40,864 bases of DNA from Thiomicrospira sp. (GTDB lineage Bacteria > Pseudomonadota > Gammaproteobacteria > Thiomicrospirales > Thiomicrospiraceae): NCBI GenBank assembly GCA_030826915.1, contig JAUUDE010000005.1, positions 1-40,864 on the forward strand, in the 5' to 3' direction. The notes under the pieces are model-generated. The model saw only the letters and a program-made list of their open reading frames with translations. It had not been told where the DNA came from and ran no database searches. Positions 1 through 10,895 of the stretch are shown here, piece after piece; within the stretch, counting starts at the first letter, position 1; every line of letters begins with the position of its first letter. The position numbers and the translations under genes are program-made.

Positions 1-54
1 CCAATAACAAACACACTTAGTTACAATCACTTATATTAGTAAAAAATAAAACGA

Positions 55-1269
55 TTATTTCTGATTCTTACTCATTAAAAGCGCTGGTAATACCGTCAGT
101 ATCAAAATTGTGGCAACCACTAACGCAAGTATTGTTAACAGACTTGCATGAAAAACAAGACCACTTTCACTAAATAACAAAACAGCTAAACCAGAAAACA
201 GTACCCATGAAGTAATCCAGATTGGACGCCCAACGCTTGCCATGGCAAATACTGTTGCCGATTTTGCATCTGAGAATACCGTGTATTTCGCTCTTGCATA
301 GCGTGAGAAGAAATGAATGCCATCGTCAACAATCAGTCCCAAAGGTACCATCCACAAAAGTAACGCCCATTGTGACTCGCCTGTGACAACAATGAACAAC
401 GAAACAGAAACCAAAATAGCAAGAAAGTTTATCCCTAAATTTATTAACGCTAAACTAAGGCTTCGCCAAAACAACCAAAATAAAGCAATAAACACCGTTA
501 TTAACCAAAATAGTTGTTCTAGTTCTTTCAATATTGACCAATTAAATACAACCAGACCTGCTGATATTAGTATTGCAAACCCAATTAGAATTTTTCTATA
601 AACAGTATGATTTTGTAACCAAGTTGCTAAAAAAGTTAAACCATGTCTATCTGTAGGATTACCCACCCTAAATTCAAGCAACCAATTTAATAAAATCATC
701 GGCAGCCAACTTATGGTTATAAGAAAGCTAAAGCTAACACCGATTACTACAAGCCATGCTAAAGGCAAATAGGTACTGTCTAACCAAGCTGCAAAAACAA
801 AGCCTAGAGCAGTGGTTAAATTTGAGAGAAATATAGGTGATGCATTTAATTTAATGGCTTCTGCAACTGCATCATATTGAAACAAACCTCTGGCCATCTC
901 TCTTAATAAGGTACTTAATACATGCACAAGATTACTTGTTATTAGCGTCATAAGTACTACTAAACCAAGAACGGATTCTTGACTTAATCCGTAACCTAGC
1001 CAGCCCAAAGTGCCAAATGTCATGAAAACGATGTACACATTCAATACAAATTGCAGTAAGGCTACCTTAGGAGATTCAAGTAAAAAGCCAACAACAACGC
1101 TCATTAATACTGAGCTAACCAATAACAAGGTTAAATCTGGATTAATAGGTAAAAAATCTAAAGAGATGATTCCAGCCAGAATTAACGAACTGATTAGCCC
1201 CCAACCAATCAACAATTTGGACTTATTGTGCGCCATAATCTGAACCCAAGAAAAAGCCCAATTTCCCAT
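55..1269 (-). CDS. Compact RND/MMPL-superfamily membrane protein without porter domains
   Basis: A 404-residue, very hydrophobic protein that reads as two repeats of about six membrane helices. Repeat 1 carries SNLTTALGF (about residues 150-158), the helix motif typical of RND/MMPL and sterol-sensing-like proteins. Repeat 2 carries LGLIVDDGIHFFSRYARA (about 312-329), matching the TM10-like Asp segment of MMPL exporters. Family members normally insert a 150-300 residue periplasmic domain between helices 1 and 2, and 7 and 8, of the repeats. Here those loops are only about ten residues, so the protein is roughly half the usual length. In repeat 1 the acidic pair is replaced by SN. The start is ATG with GAGGT just upstream. 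It is divergent from mfd. The substrate is unknown; a separate periplasmic partner may lie left of the window. Confidence 0.7.
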   Translation of the reverse strand: MGNWAFSWVQIMAHNKSKLLIGWGLISSLILAGIISLDFLPINPDLTLLLVSSVLMSVVVGFLLESPKVALLQFVLNVYIVFMTFGTLGWLGYGLSQESVLGLVVLMTLITSNLVHVLSTLLREMARGLFQYDAVAEAIKLNASPIFLSNLTTALGFVFAAWLDSTYLPLAWLVVIGVSFSFLITISWLPMILLNWLLEFRVGNPTDRHGLTFLATWLQNHTVYRKILIGFAILISAGLVVFNWSILKELEQLFWLITVFIALFWLFWRSLSLALINLGINFLAILVSVSLFIVVTGESQWALLLWMVPLGLIVDDGIHFFSRYARAKYTVFSDAKSATVFAMASVGRPIWITSWVLFSGLAVLLFSESGLVFHASLLTILALVVATILILTVLPALLMSKNQK

Positions 1270-1360
1270 TTTTACCTCACTTAGCCAAATTAAGTACGTT
1301 TTCAGTTAGCAGTAGTTTAAAATATTGTGCTTAAATTTTGACAAAGAATCTTCAACAAGC

Positions 1361-4300
1361 ATGAAAAAACTCGCTTCACTCTTAGCCACTGACCAAATTA
1401 AAACTAAAGGCCACCGTTCTTATTGGGCACCGCTAACCACTTCTGAAAGTGCTTTAGCTATTGCAAGCTATTTAAAAACCCAAGCAGGCCTGGTAGTGGT
1501 ATTAACTGAAAATTCGCAGTCGGCCAATCAACTTCAAGAGAACCTCGCTTTTTTTCTTGACGATTCTAGCCAAATATTGACTTTTCCTGAGTGGGAAACG
1601 CTGCCTTATGACCAGTTTTCTCCCCATCAGGATATTGTTTCAGAACGTTTAAAAACGCTCTATCGACTTCCTTCTATAAATAAAGGTATATTGATTGTTC
1701 CTGTAGCGACTGTAATGCAAAAAGTGGTGCCTCATAGTTATATTGAGCAGTTTACGTTTTTGCTAAAAACAGGCGATACCATTGATGTTGAAGCCTTTAC
1801 CAAACAACTCGAATCAGGCAGCTATCAACGCGTTGGTCAAGTTTACGAACACGGTGAATTTGCCGTACGTGGTGCTATCATTGATCTCTTTCCAATGGGA
1901 AGTAAAACGCCCTATCGCATAGACCTGTTTGATGATGAAGTAGAAACCATTCGTAGCTTTGACCCTGAGACCCAACGCTCAATTGAACAGGTTGATAAAG
2001 TCGAACTTTTACCTGCAAAAGAGTTTAATTTTACAAAGCAAGGTATTGATTTATTTAGACATAAGTTTAAAGAGTATTTTGGTAATGATGCTCGTGAAGC
2101 GCAAGTATACAAAAGTGTTTCGCAGTCACAAAACATGGGCGGTTTAGAATATTACCTCCCCCTTTTTCATGAAGAACTGACAAGTCTGTTTCAATACTTA
2201 CCGCAAAACAGCACCTTCTTTGATTTTAGAAAAACCAAAGAAACGCTTGACCAAATTCTTATGGATTACAGCGAACGTTATGAAATTGGTCAACACAACC
2301 CAGATTTTCCGCTATTAAAACCAACGGAAATTTTGCTTGAGCCGTCACAGTTTTTAACAGAGTTAAAGCAGCACCATAGAATCACCCTAGAAGAAATTAA
2401 CTCGGATAAAACCACAACAATTTTTGACACGCAAACACTTCCAGATTTAAGCGTTCAATCACAAAGTGAATACCCTTTAGCTAAGTTAAATGCGTTTTTA
2501 GACCGCTACAAGAAAAAAGTGATTTACAGTGCTGAAACCACAGGTCGTAGAGAAACCTTGCTGACGCTGTTAGGTAAACACCAACAACTTCCAAAAATCG
2601 TTGAAACTTGGCAAGAGGCCATTGAAACAGACAGTCCATATAGTATTGTTGTTAGCCCTCTTGAAACCTCAATCCATACAGAACAGTTTAGTGTTATTTC
2701 AGAAACCCAAATATTTGGGCAAACCGTTGTACAAAAACGCCGTCGTAAACGTAAACATGATGATTTTAATACAGCGGTTAGTAATCTTATCGAACTCGAT
2801 ATTGGTAGCCCTATTGTCCATATTGATCATGGTGTAGGTCGCTACCTTGGCTTGGAAACACTAGAAATTCAAGGTGACAAAAAAGAGTTTCTAATGATTG
2901 AATATGCGGGTGAAGCTAAGCTATATGTACCTGTGTCCTCTTTACACCTTATTAGTCGCTACACAGGTGCGACACCTGAAACCGCTCCACTACACAAACT
3001 AGGAAGCGATAAGTGGCAAAAAGCAAAACGTAAAGCCGCTGAAAAAGTGCATGACGTTGCCGCTGAATTGCTTGATGTTTATGCGCAAAGAGCAGCCAGG
3101 CCTGGTTATAAATTTCAAACGCCTGATGAAGCCTATCAGCGTTTTGCATCCAGCTTTCCATTTGAAGAAACCCCAGATCAACAACAAGCCATTGAAGCCG
3201 TCATGAATGACATGCACTCTGAACTGCCAATGGATAGGTTGGTGTGTGGGGATGTTGGTTTTGGTAAAACAGAAGTGGCTATGCGTTCCGCTTTTGTAGC
3301 GGCCTATGATGGCAAACAAGTTGCCATGTTGGTTCCAACCACTCTATTAGCACACCAACATTTAGAAAACTTCAGAAGCCGCTTTTCTGACTGGCCTGTG
3401 CGTATAGAAGTGCTATCTCGTTTTCAAACGGCAAAACAACAAAAAACGACACTAGAAGATTTAAAAGCGGGCAAAGTCGATATTATCATTGGTACACACA
3501 AACTCATTCAAAAAACCGTGGATTACCAAAACCTAGGATTGATTATTATTGATGAAGAGCACCGTTTTGGCGTAAGACAAAAAGAACAACTCAAAAAGAT
3601 GCGCACCGAAGTCGACGTATTAACCATGACTGCCACGCCAATTCCACGTACTTTGAACATGGCCATGAATGACTTGCGTGATCTGTCTATTATTGCTACA
3701 CCACCAGATAAACGTTTAGCGGTACAAACCTTTGTTCAAGAGTGGAATGACGATGTGGTGAGAGAAGCCTCTCTTCGTGAAATTCGCCGTGGTGGTCAAG
3801 TTTACCTACTCTACAACCAAGTCAACAAAATCGAACAAATGGTTGAACATATCCAAGCCTTGATACCAGAAGCAAAAGTCACCTACGCACACGGTCAAAT
3901 GCATGAACGTGAACTGGAATCGGTCATGGAAGATTTCTACCATCGTCGTTTTAATATTTTAGTGTGTACCACTATTATTGAAACAGGTATTGATATCCCA
4001 ACGGCTAACACCATACTGATTAACCGTGCGGATAAGTTTGGTTTAGCACAGCTTCATCAATTACGTGGTCGTGTAGGTCGTTCTCATCATAAGGCCTACG
4101 CTTACCTATTTACCGCTGGTAAAGCCATGCTGACTAAAGATGCTGACAAACGCCTAACAGCCATTGCCAAACACGACACCTTAGGTGCAGGGTTTATGCT
4201 AGCCAGTCACGATTTAGAAATTCGTGGTGCTGGTGAACTTTTAGGCGATGGTCAATCAGGGCAAATACAGGAAATTGGTTTTGGTCTCTATAGTGAACTA

Positions 4301-4813
4301 CTAGAAAGAGCGGTTAAAGCCTTAAAATCTGGCAAGCAGCCTGAATTAAATACGACTTTACACAGTGGTAGCGAGGTGGATTTGGGTGTAACAGCACTGA
4401 TTCCAGAAGATTATTTGCCAGATGTGCATACTCGTTTAGTGTTTTATAAACGCATTGCCAGTGCAACAAATAAAGCGGATTTAAGAGAACTTGAAGTTGA
4501 AATGATTGACCGATTTGGTTTACTTCCAGACTCTGCAAAACAACTGTTTTCGGTCACTCAAGTTAAATTATTGATTGAACCTATTGGAATTACGAAATTA
4601 GATGCCAGTGAATCTATGATTCGTATTCAATTTAACTCAGAACCTAACATTGACCCTATAAAATTGATTAAGTTAATTCAATCACAACCTAAGCAATTTC
4701 AATTAAAAGGACAGACTGAACTCTCCTTTTTCGATACAATGCCTGAAATTACACAAAGAATCTCAGCTATTGAGCTTGTTATTCGTAGTATTGAATTAAC
4801 AGAAAATTCTTAA
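1361..4813 (+). CDS. mfd: Transcription-repair coupling factor Mfd
   Basis: A 1150-residue protein, the normal Mfd length. It displaces RNA polymerase stalled at DNA lesions and recruits UvrA. Domains in order: an N-terminal UvrB-homology region; a CarD-like RNA-polymerase-interacting domain at about 480-535 (SPIVHIDHGVGRYLGLE); a RecG-like translocase with Walker A GDVGFGKTE near 629 and Walker B DEEH near 730; helicase C motifs (TTIIETGIDIP, QLRGRVGRS); and the C-terminal UvrA-binding-inhibition domain. An in-frame TTG at 1325 would add 12 residues; the ATG at 1361 is preferred because MKKLASLL fits the family better. The gene contains two copies of the CAGGCCTGGT repeat. A csiV-like gene follows, a common gammaproteobacterial pairing. 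Confidence 0.97.
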   Translation: MKKLASLLATDQIKTKGHRSYWAPLTTSESALAIASYLKTQAGLVVVLTENSQSANQLQENLAFFLDDSSQILTFPEWETLPYDQFSPHQDIVSERLKTLYRLPSINKGILIVPVATVMQKVVPHSYIEQFTFLLKTGDTIDVEAFTKQLESGSYQRVGQVYEHGEFAVRGAIIDLFPMGSKTPYRIDLFDDEVETIRSFDPETQRSIEQVDKVELLPAKEFNFTKQGIDLFRHKFKEYFGNDAREAQVYKSVSQSQNMGGLEYYLPLFHEELTSLFQYLPQNSTFFDFRKTKETLDQILMDYSERYEIGQHNPDFPLLKPTEILLEPSQFLTELKQHHRITLEEINSDKTTTIFDTQTLPDLSVQSQSEYPLAKLNAFLDRYKKKVIYSAETTGRRETLLTLLGKHQQLPKIVETWQEAIETDSPYSIVVSPLETSIHTEQFSVISETQIFGQTVVQKRRRKRKHDDFNTAVSNLIELDIGSPIVHIDHGVGRYLGLETLEIQGDKKEFLMIEYAGEAKLYVPVSSLHLISRYTGATPETAPLHKLGSDKWQKAKRKAAEKVHDVAAELLDVYAQRAARPGYKFQTPDEAYQRFASSFPFEETPDQQQAIEAVMNDMHSELPMDRLVCGDVGFGKTEVAMRSAFVAAYDGKQVAMLVPTTLLAHQHLENFRSRFSDWPVRIEVLSRFQTAKQQKTTLEDLKAGKVDIIIGTHKLIQKTVDYQNLGLIIIDEEHRFGVRQKEQLKKMRTEVDVLTMTATPIPRTLNMAMNDLRDLSIIATPPDKRLAVQTFVQEWNDDVVREASLREIRRGGQVYLLYNQVNKIEQMVEHIQALIPEAKVTYAHGQMHERELESVMEDFYHRRFNILVCTTIIETGIDIPTANTILINRADKFGLAQLHQLRGRVGRSHHKAYAYLFTAGKAMLTKDADKRLTAIAKHDTLGAGFMLASHDLEIRGAGELLGDGQSGQIQEIGFGLYSELLERAVKALKSGKQPELNTTLHSGSEVDLGVTALIPEDYLPDVHTRLVFYKRIASATNKADLRELEVEMIDRFGLLPDSAKQLFSVTQVKLLIEPIGITKLDASESMIRIQFNSEPNIDPIKLIKLIQSQPKQFQLKGQTELSFFDTMPEITQRISAIELVIRSIELTENS
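1485..1494. repeat. CAGGCCTGGT repeat copy (inside mfd)
   Basis: An exact CAGGCCTGGT decamer inside mfd, read in the frame that gives A-G-L. It is one of the recurring AGGCCT-centred palindromic sites in this window. Confidence 0.6.
3096..3107. repeat. CCAGGCCTGGTT repeat copy (inside mfd)
   Basis: CCAGGCCTGGTT inside mfd, read in a different frame (R-P-G) from the copy at 1485. This indicates that conservation is at the DNA level rather than the protein level. Confidence 0.65.
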
Positions 4814-4861
4814 AGCCAAGCTGTTAAACCCGTATTTTTATAAAACTTACATGAGCAAACA

Positions 4862-5566
4862 ATGTCATACAAAACTCTATTGCAACTTCATCGTTTTTTA
4901 AATCTAAAAGCACCACTAACAGGGATTTTGTTAGTGACGAGCCTAATTTTTATTAGCCAGACTGCTTTTGCTCAACTACCTTCATATAAAATAGAAGTGA
5001 TTGTGTTTGAAAACTTGGCGACTAATGGTTGGACTGAAGAGTACTGGCCTGATAATGTTGAAACACCAAATACACAAAACAGTACATCGGTGTTTACTCG
5101 TAATCAAAAGCCATTATGGATTAATAAACGTAATCATTCTTTAGCTAATGCGGCACGTAAATTAAATAAAAAAGGTTACCGAGTCATTGCCCACCAGGCC
5201 TGGTCACAAGTGGCTTACCCTAAAAAGAACGCCCCTACTGTCCTGATTGAAAATGATCAAGGTAAAGGCTCAAATTTATTGGGTACCGTCCGTTTATATA
5301 AAACACGTTATGCACACGTGGATTTTGATTTAGAGTTTGAAAGAAGAATTCCTGGCAAGGTTTTACAAGCTTTTGTGCAAAACCAGAAAATAGCCAATGA
5401 TGAAATACCGACTCATTGGCGTTTTGCTCTAAAAGAATCTCGCAAAATAAAACCCGGAGAACTTCACTATATCGACCACCCATTGTTTGGTGTTTTAGTA
5501 CAAATTACAAAAAAACTAACAGACAATACCGAAATAAAGGAAGCAAGTTTAACCATGTTAGATTAA
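4862..5566 (+). CDS. csiV: CsiV-family periplasmic protein
   Basis: A 234-residue exported protein. A signal peptide with hydrophobic core at about residues 20-36 ends in AFA-QLP. The mature part begins YKIEVIVFENL and continues with the W-x-E-x-W pattern typical of the CsiV family (Pfam peptidoglycan-binding CsiV). In Vibrio cholerae CsiV is needed for growth on D-amino acids and acts as a peptidoglycan-binding activator of the cell-wall synthase factor LpoA. The position directly after mfd (48 bp gap, same strand) is the usual one in gammaproteobacteria and supports the assignment. The C-terminal KPGELHYIDHPLFGVLVQI is the most family-like stretch. The gene carries one CAGGCCTGGT repeat. 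The call rests on motif memory and synteny; a generic 'DUF' exported protein is the alternative. Confidence 0.75.
   Translation: MSYKTLLQLHRFLNLKAPLTGILLVTSLIFISQTAFAQLPSYKIEVIVFENLATNGWTEEYWPDNVETPNTQNSTSVFTRNQKPLWINKRNHSLANAARKLNKKGYRVIAHQAWSQVAYPKKNAPTVLIENDQGKGSNLLGTVRLYKTRYAHVDFDLEFERRIPGKVLQAFVQNQKIANDEIPTHWRFALKESRKIKPGELHYIDHPLFGVLVQITKKLTDNTEIKEASLTMLD
5193..5204. repeat. ACCAGGCCTGGT perfect palindrome (inside csiV)
   Basis: A perfect 12-bp palindrome ACCAGGCCTGGT inside the csiV-like gene, encoding H-Q-A-W. It is a strong copy of the recurring element. Confidence 0.65.
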
Positions 5567-5613
5567 ACTGGCTTTTTGCTATTTAAAAGAAGTGCTAAGT
5601 TCAGCAAAATCGC

Positions 5614-6315
5614 TTATTCCAAGCAATAAGTTAACTTTGATAAATCAAACCCAACTTTTACTGCTAAACCTTTATAGCTGATTGGAATGTCTTCCGCTAT
5701 CTGATAAAAGCCCACGACACTCACCAATTCTGGTTCAAACTGGTAAGCTCTGACACAAATATCAGCGGCATTTTTTACGCCAGCATTACCAGCATAAGCT
5801 TTACCTGTCAGCGTACCACCAATATAGATATTTCCGTCAGCAATTACCTCAGCACCCTTTTCTACATCACCCAACACCACTAAATCACAGCCTTCAGCAT
5901 ATACCTGCTCTTCACTCGCAACATTACCATGATGAATGAGAGGCGCTTTGGTAAAGCTATCAACGGCTGCATCTTGGTTATTAAGGTTAGGGTTAAACAA
6001 ATCTTGCTGATTTAGTTTATTATTAAAAATAGCGAGCCCAGCATAAACGGCCTGCTCCATTAAGCTTTGTCTATCGGTCTTTAGTCCAACGGGAATAAAA
6101 TTAAATTGACGTAATAACTCCAGTAATTGAGCTAAAAATGTCGGATCTATGACTTCACTATCAATAGCAAGAACACAAGGCAAAGATGAAAGTTCTTCAT
6201 TTTCAACAGGTACTCGTGTAGATAGTTCAGAATGAATTTTGGCAATATCGCAGTGCTGGATTTGAATAACAGGAAGAGAAAATTCCGCTTTCTGTATATT
6301 GATAGAATTTGACAT
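5614..6315 (-). CDS. minC: Septum site-determining protein MinC
   Basis: A 233-residue protein (E. coli MinC is 231) that inhibits FtsZ polymerisation away from mid-cell together with MinD. The N-terminal domain (about 1-110) binds FtsZ. The C-terminal beta-helix (about 130-220) is unmistakable: the run DLVVLGDVEKGAEVIADGNI followed by GGTLTGKAYAGNAG. A linker rich in Asn and Asp joins them. AGGTG lies just before the ATG. The usual partners minD and minE are not in the window on either side, so the gene stands alone. It is convergent with the csiV-like gene (47 bp between stops). A 106-bp gap to thiG holds nothing recognisable. Confidence 0.93.
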   Translation of the reverse strand: MSNSINIQKAEFSLPVIQIQHCDIAKIHSELSTRVPVENEELSSLPCVLAIDSEVIDPTFLAQLLELLRQFNFIPVGLKTDRQSLMEQAVYAGLAIFNNKLNQQDLFNPNLNNQDAAVDSFTKAPLIHHGNVASEEQVYAEGCDLVVLGDVEKGAEVIADGNIYIGGTLTGKAYAGNAGVKNAADICVRAYQFEPELVSVVGFYQIAEDIPISYKGLAVKVGFDLSKLTYCLE

Positions 6316-6421
6316 AGAACACCTAAAGACTTTTGATTTTGCAAGTCTATAAGAGTGCTAAAAAGGAGTCAATGCAGATTGAATAATTTGATTGAAAATG
6401 AATTGTAAAATCAAACATTAA

Positions 6422-7213
6422 TTATCCGTGATTATGCCAAAATGGCGAATCAATAGTAGGCGTACTAGGTTGGGCAGATTTTTGTTCTGTCATTGGCCCT
6501 GCTAAATAGGCGGTACGCCCCGCTTCAATTGATTTTTTAAATGCCTCGGCCATCTGTTGAGGTTGATTAGAATGCGCAATAGCAGTATTTAATAGAATTG
6601 CATCCACGCCCATTTCCATTGCTTGCACAGCATGCGAAGGCAAACCAATTCCCGAATCAACAATTAATGTAATATCCGGAAAACGGTCTCTAATCGCTTG
6701 CAACGCATAAGGGTTTAATAAACCTTTACCAGTTCCAATGGGAGAACCCCAAGGCATTAAAACTTCACAACCTAACTCAACCAAATGCCTCGCAATGACG
6801 AGGTCATCAGTACAATAAGGTAAAACTTTAAAACCATCATTTAATAGAATTTCCGTTGCCTTAACTAAATCAATTGGATCGGGTTGTAAATTATAGTCAT
6901 CGCCAACCAACTCCAATTTAACCCAGTCCGTCTGAAATATTTCACGGCTCATTTTTGCCATATTGACCGCATCTTTTACAGAATGGCAACCTGCGGTATT
7001 CGGTAATAAATTCACACCTAATGACTGAATAATATTCCAGAAATTCTGCCCACCATTTTGTAATGGATTTTGTCGACTAATTGATAAGGTCACCACTTCT
7101 GCAGCCGAGGCTTTAATGGCTTCTTGCATAATTTGCGGAGACGGATATAAAGCACTACCGACCAATAGTCGACTATTAATTTCTGTGCCATATATTGAAA
7201 CTGTATCTTTCAC
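6422..7213 (-). CDS. thiG: Thiazole synthase ThiG
   Basis: Thiazole synthase, which condenses deoxyxylulose phosphate, dehydroglycine and the ThiS thiocarboxylate to the thiazole of thiamin. The Schiff-base lysine lies in [10 protein letters not shown], and the phosphate-binding barrel end reads [13 protein letters not shown]...[10 protein letters not shown]. Start choice: a longer frame to 7255 overlaps thiS by about 40 bp. The GTG at 7213 is one base after the thiS stop and has AAGGTGG five bases upstream, giving 263 residues, the normal length, so I use it. The C-terminal tail after [11 protein letters not shown] is the usual ThiG tail. It is last in the thiC-thiO-thiS-thiG operon and thus under the TPP riboswitch. 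ThiO upstream can supply dehydroglycine. Confidence 0.93.
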   Translation of the reverse strand: MKDTVSIYGTEINSRLLVGSALYPSPQIMQEAIKASAAEVVTLSISRQNPLQNGGQNFWNIIQSLGVNLLPNTAGCHSVKDAVNMAKMSREIFQTDWVKLELVGDDYNLQPDPIDLVKATEILLNDGFKVLPYCTDDLVIARHLVELGCEVLMPWGSPIGTGKGLLNPYALQAIRDRFPDITLIVDSGIGLPSHAVQAMEMGVDAILLNTAIAHSNQPQQMAEAFKKSIEAGRTAYLAGPMTEQKSAQPSTPTIDSPFWHNHG

Positions 7214-7214
7214 T

Positions 7215-7412
7215 TTATCCACCTTGAATTGCCCCAACAACATCAACTTTGTCATTGTCTTTTAACAACGTCGATTTATGTTCAGACTGAGGCAAAAATT
7301 CATCATTTAGCAAAATCGCAAATGGCGGTATCGCTTTAAATTTTTCTAATGCTTCTACAAGACAAACTTCCGAATCAAAAGAAAAAAGTTGTTGGTTAAT
7401 GTAAATATCCAT
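7215..7412 (-). CDS. thiS: Sulfur carrier protein ThiS
   Basis: A 65-residue ubiquitin-like sulfur carrier ending in the required Gly-Gly (GAIQGG). The C-terminal glycine is adenylated and converted to a thiocarboxylate that donates sulfur to ThiG. The beta-grasp pattern is visible: [10 protein letters not shown] at the start, [12 protein letters not shown] in the middle, [11 protein letters not shown] near the end. It lies 12 bp after thiO and one base before thiG, so translation is probably coupled. No ThiF-type adenylyltransferase is in the window. Confidence 0.93.
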   Translation of the reverse strand: MDIYINQQLFSFDSEVCLVEALEKFKAIPPFAILLNDEFLPQSEHKSTLLKDNDKVDVVGAIQGG

Positions 7413-7424
7413 AATGTGATATCC

Positions 7425-8552
7425 CTAAGATAAATTAACGGAACTGGATTGATAAGGATTCATGGAAGTGACCAGGCCTGGTAACAAATCGGAACGACTT
7501 TCAACGACATCGTTTTTAGTTGCTTTTTTAACCAGTTTGACGCATTCCTCAACCAATACCGGTGCTAATAAATAACCATGCCTAAACAAACCATTAACGA
7601 TAATACGGTTATCGTTTTGATGAATTTTAGGATGATTATCTAAATAAGCGGGTCTTAGACCAGAATCCATACTGAGAATTTCAGCTTCAGCAAACCCACT
7701 ATGCACACTAAAACAGGCTGACAATAACTCTAAAGCAGAGCGAACTGTAGGTTTGCGTGTATCTTCAGATTCCAATTGAGTTGCACCAATCACAAAATGG
7801 TGATTTTCTTTAGGTGCAATGTAAATTGGGTATCTTGGATGCATAAGCCTAACAGGACGATTTAATGTTACATCAGGTGCATGCACACGCACCACCTCGC
7901 CTCTCACCCCTCTAAAATGTGTTTTAGAAAGGTCTATATCCTGCTGCAAACCTAATCCACGGCAATCAATAATCCAATCAAAACCTGTTAGCGGTTTGTC
8001 ATTCACATAAACCCCATCATCAACTCGGATATGAGAATTTGAATGCCAGGCGACATCAAATTTACGAATTTGAATAGCCATAGCATTTAATAACTGACGG
8101 TTATCTAACTGGGCTTCATTAGGTAAGTACAGGCCTGCTTGAAAACGTTGCATTAATTCAGGTTCTAATTTCTGAATTTCTGACGAGTTAACCGAATGAT
8201 AATCATCGCCTTTTAAGCGAGATTGAAACTGATTTAGTGCCGCCATGTCTTGTTCAAAAGCAATCACTAAACTGCCTGCTTGTTGAAAATAAACAGGCGT
8301 ATCCAATTTAGCTAAAAAGTCAGGCCACATTGTTAAAGCCTTTTGCCCTAAACGCATGATTTCCAGTGAGCTATCTGCAGACTCTCCAAGTGGAGCAAGC
8401 ATCGCGGCGGCTAAATAGCCTGCGCTCTGCTTGGCATCTCCATCATCCTTATCGAACAGTGACACCTGAAAATCATCCATTAAAGAAACTGTCAGCATCC
8501 GCCCTAACAGGCCTGCCCCCAACACAGCAACTTTAGGTTTATCAGCAAGCAT
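7425..8552 (-). CDS. thiO: Glycine oxidase ThiO
   Basis: An FAD-dependent glycine oxidase of the DAO family (375 residues), which makes the dehydroglycine needed by ThiG; aerobic organisms use it in place of the ThiH radical enzyme. The dinucleotide-binding motif AVLGAGLLGR is at the N-terminus, and the substrate-binding GLRPAYLDNHP and GLFRHGYLLAPV are near the C-terminus. A TTG at 8555 precedes the ATG; the ATG at 8552 is preferred and has AAGGAAGG, from the thiC 3' end, upstream. It starts directly after the thiC stop and precedes thiS, typical of thiO-thiS-thiG operons. It contains a perfect ACCAGGCCTGGT palindrome near its 3' end. Confidence 0.92.
   Translation of the reverse strand: MLADKPKVAVLGAGLLGRMLTVSLMDDFQVSLFDKDDGDAKQSAGYLAAAMLAPLGESADSSLEIMRLGQKALTMWPDFLAKLDTPVYFQQAGSLVIAFEQDMAALNQFQSRLKGDDYHSVNSSEIQKLEPELMQRFQAGLYLPNEAQLDNRQLLNAMAIQIRKFDVAWHSNSHIRVDDGVYVNDKPLTGFDWIIDCRGLGLQQDIDLSKTHFRGVRGEVVRVHAPDVTLNRPVRLMHPRYPIYIAPKENHHFVIGATQLESEDTRKPTVRSALELLSACFSVHSGFAEAEILSMDSGLRPAYLDNHPKIHQNDNRIIVNGLFRHGYLLAPVLVEECVKLVKKATKNDVVESRSDLLPGLVTSMNPYQSSSVNLS
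7471..7482. repeat. ACCAGGCCTGGT perfect palindrome (inside thiO)
   Basis: A perfect 12-bp palindrome near the 3' end of thiO, where it encodes L-P-G-L. This is a third coding context for the repeat. Confidence 0.65.
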
Positions 8553-8555
8553 CAA

Positions 8556-10502
<1,947 letters not shown>

Positions 10503-10694
10503 TTAGCCTTATAGAAAAAATTAGTAAAAGGCGAAGCTGTTTAGACATGTAGATTCAGATTAATATGAAATAGAAACACTTAAATTCAACTTAAGAAGGC
10601 ATATCTATCTTGCTGATTTAAAAAAATATTGACAGAAAAATGTATAAATTTCTATATCAGTTTCTATTTACGTAATAGATTACGTTAATCTGAT

Positions 10695-10782
10695 TGTTCC
10701 CTTCGCTGGCATTATCCAGATCAGGTTCTACGAATCCCGCTTTCGCGATCTCAGCCCACAATTGTCTAAGGGCACTCCGACA
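10695..10782 (-). promoter_or_regulatory. TPP (THI-box) riboswitch
   Basis: Read on the minus strand, this matches the thiamin pyrophosphate aptamer nearly base for base: GGAGTGCCC, then GGGCTGAGAT (the CUGAGA core), then GAACCTGATCTGGATAATG and CCAGCGAAGGGA. The ends pair weakly (TGT with ACA) as P1. Binding of TPP should reduce expression of the downstream thiC-thiO-thiS-thiG operon. Confidence 0.97.
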
Positions 10783-10796
10783 TATAATCAGCATAA

Positions 10797-10825
10797 AGTA
10801 TAAGGCAATTTTTAATTTTTGCAAA
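10797..10825 (-). promoter_or_regulatory. Putative sigma-70 promoter of thiC operon
   Basis: TTTGCA (4/6 to -35), 17 bp, TATACT (5/6 to -10), all on the minus strand. The expected start site near 10790 lies just upstream of the riboswitch, which is where it should be. Sequence match only. Confidence 0.5.
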
Positions 10826-10895
10826 AACTTTTAAAATTTTAAAAGGTGAAATACGCTAGTATTACTTTTACGTATTACTCTATGAGACCTTGAAA

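Noticed and set aside
7214-7255. ThiG start at 7255 overlapping thiS by about 40 bp
   Set aside because: GTG at 7213 has a good ribosome site and gives the normal protein length.
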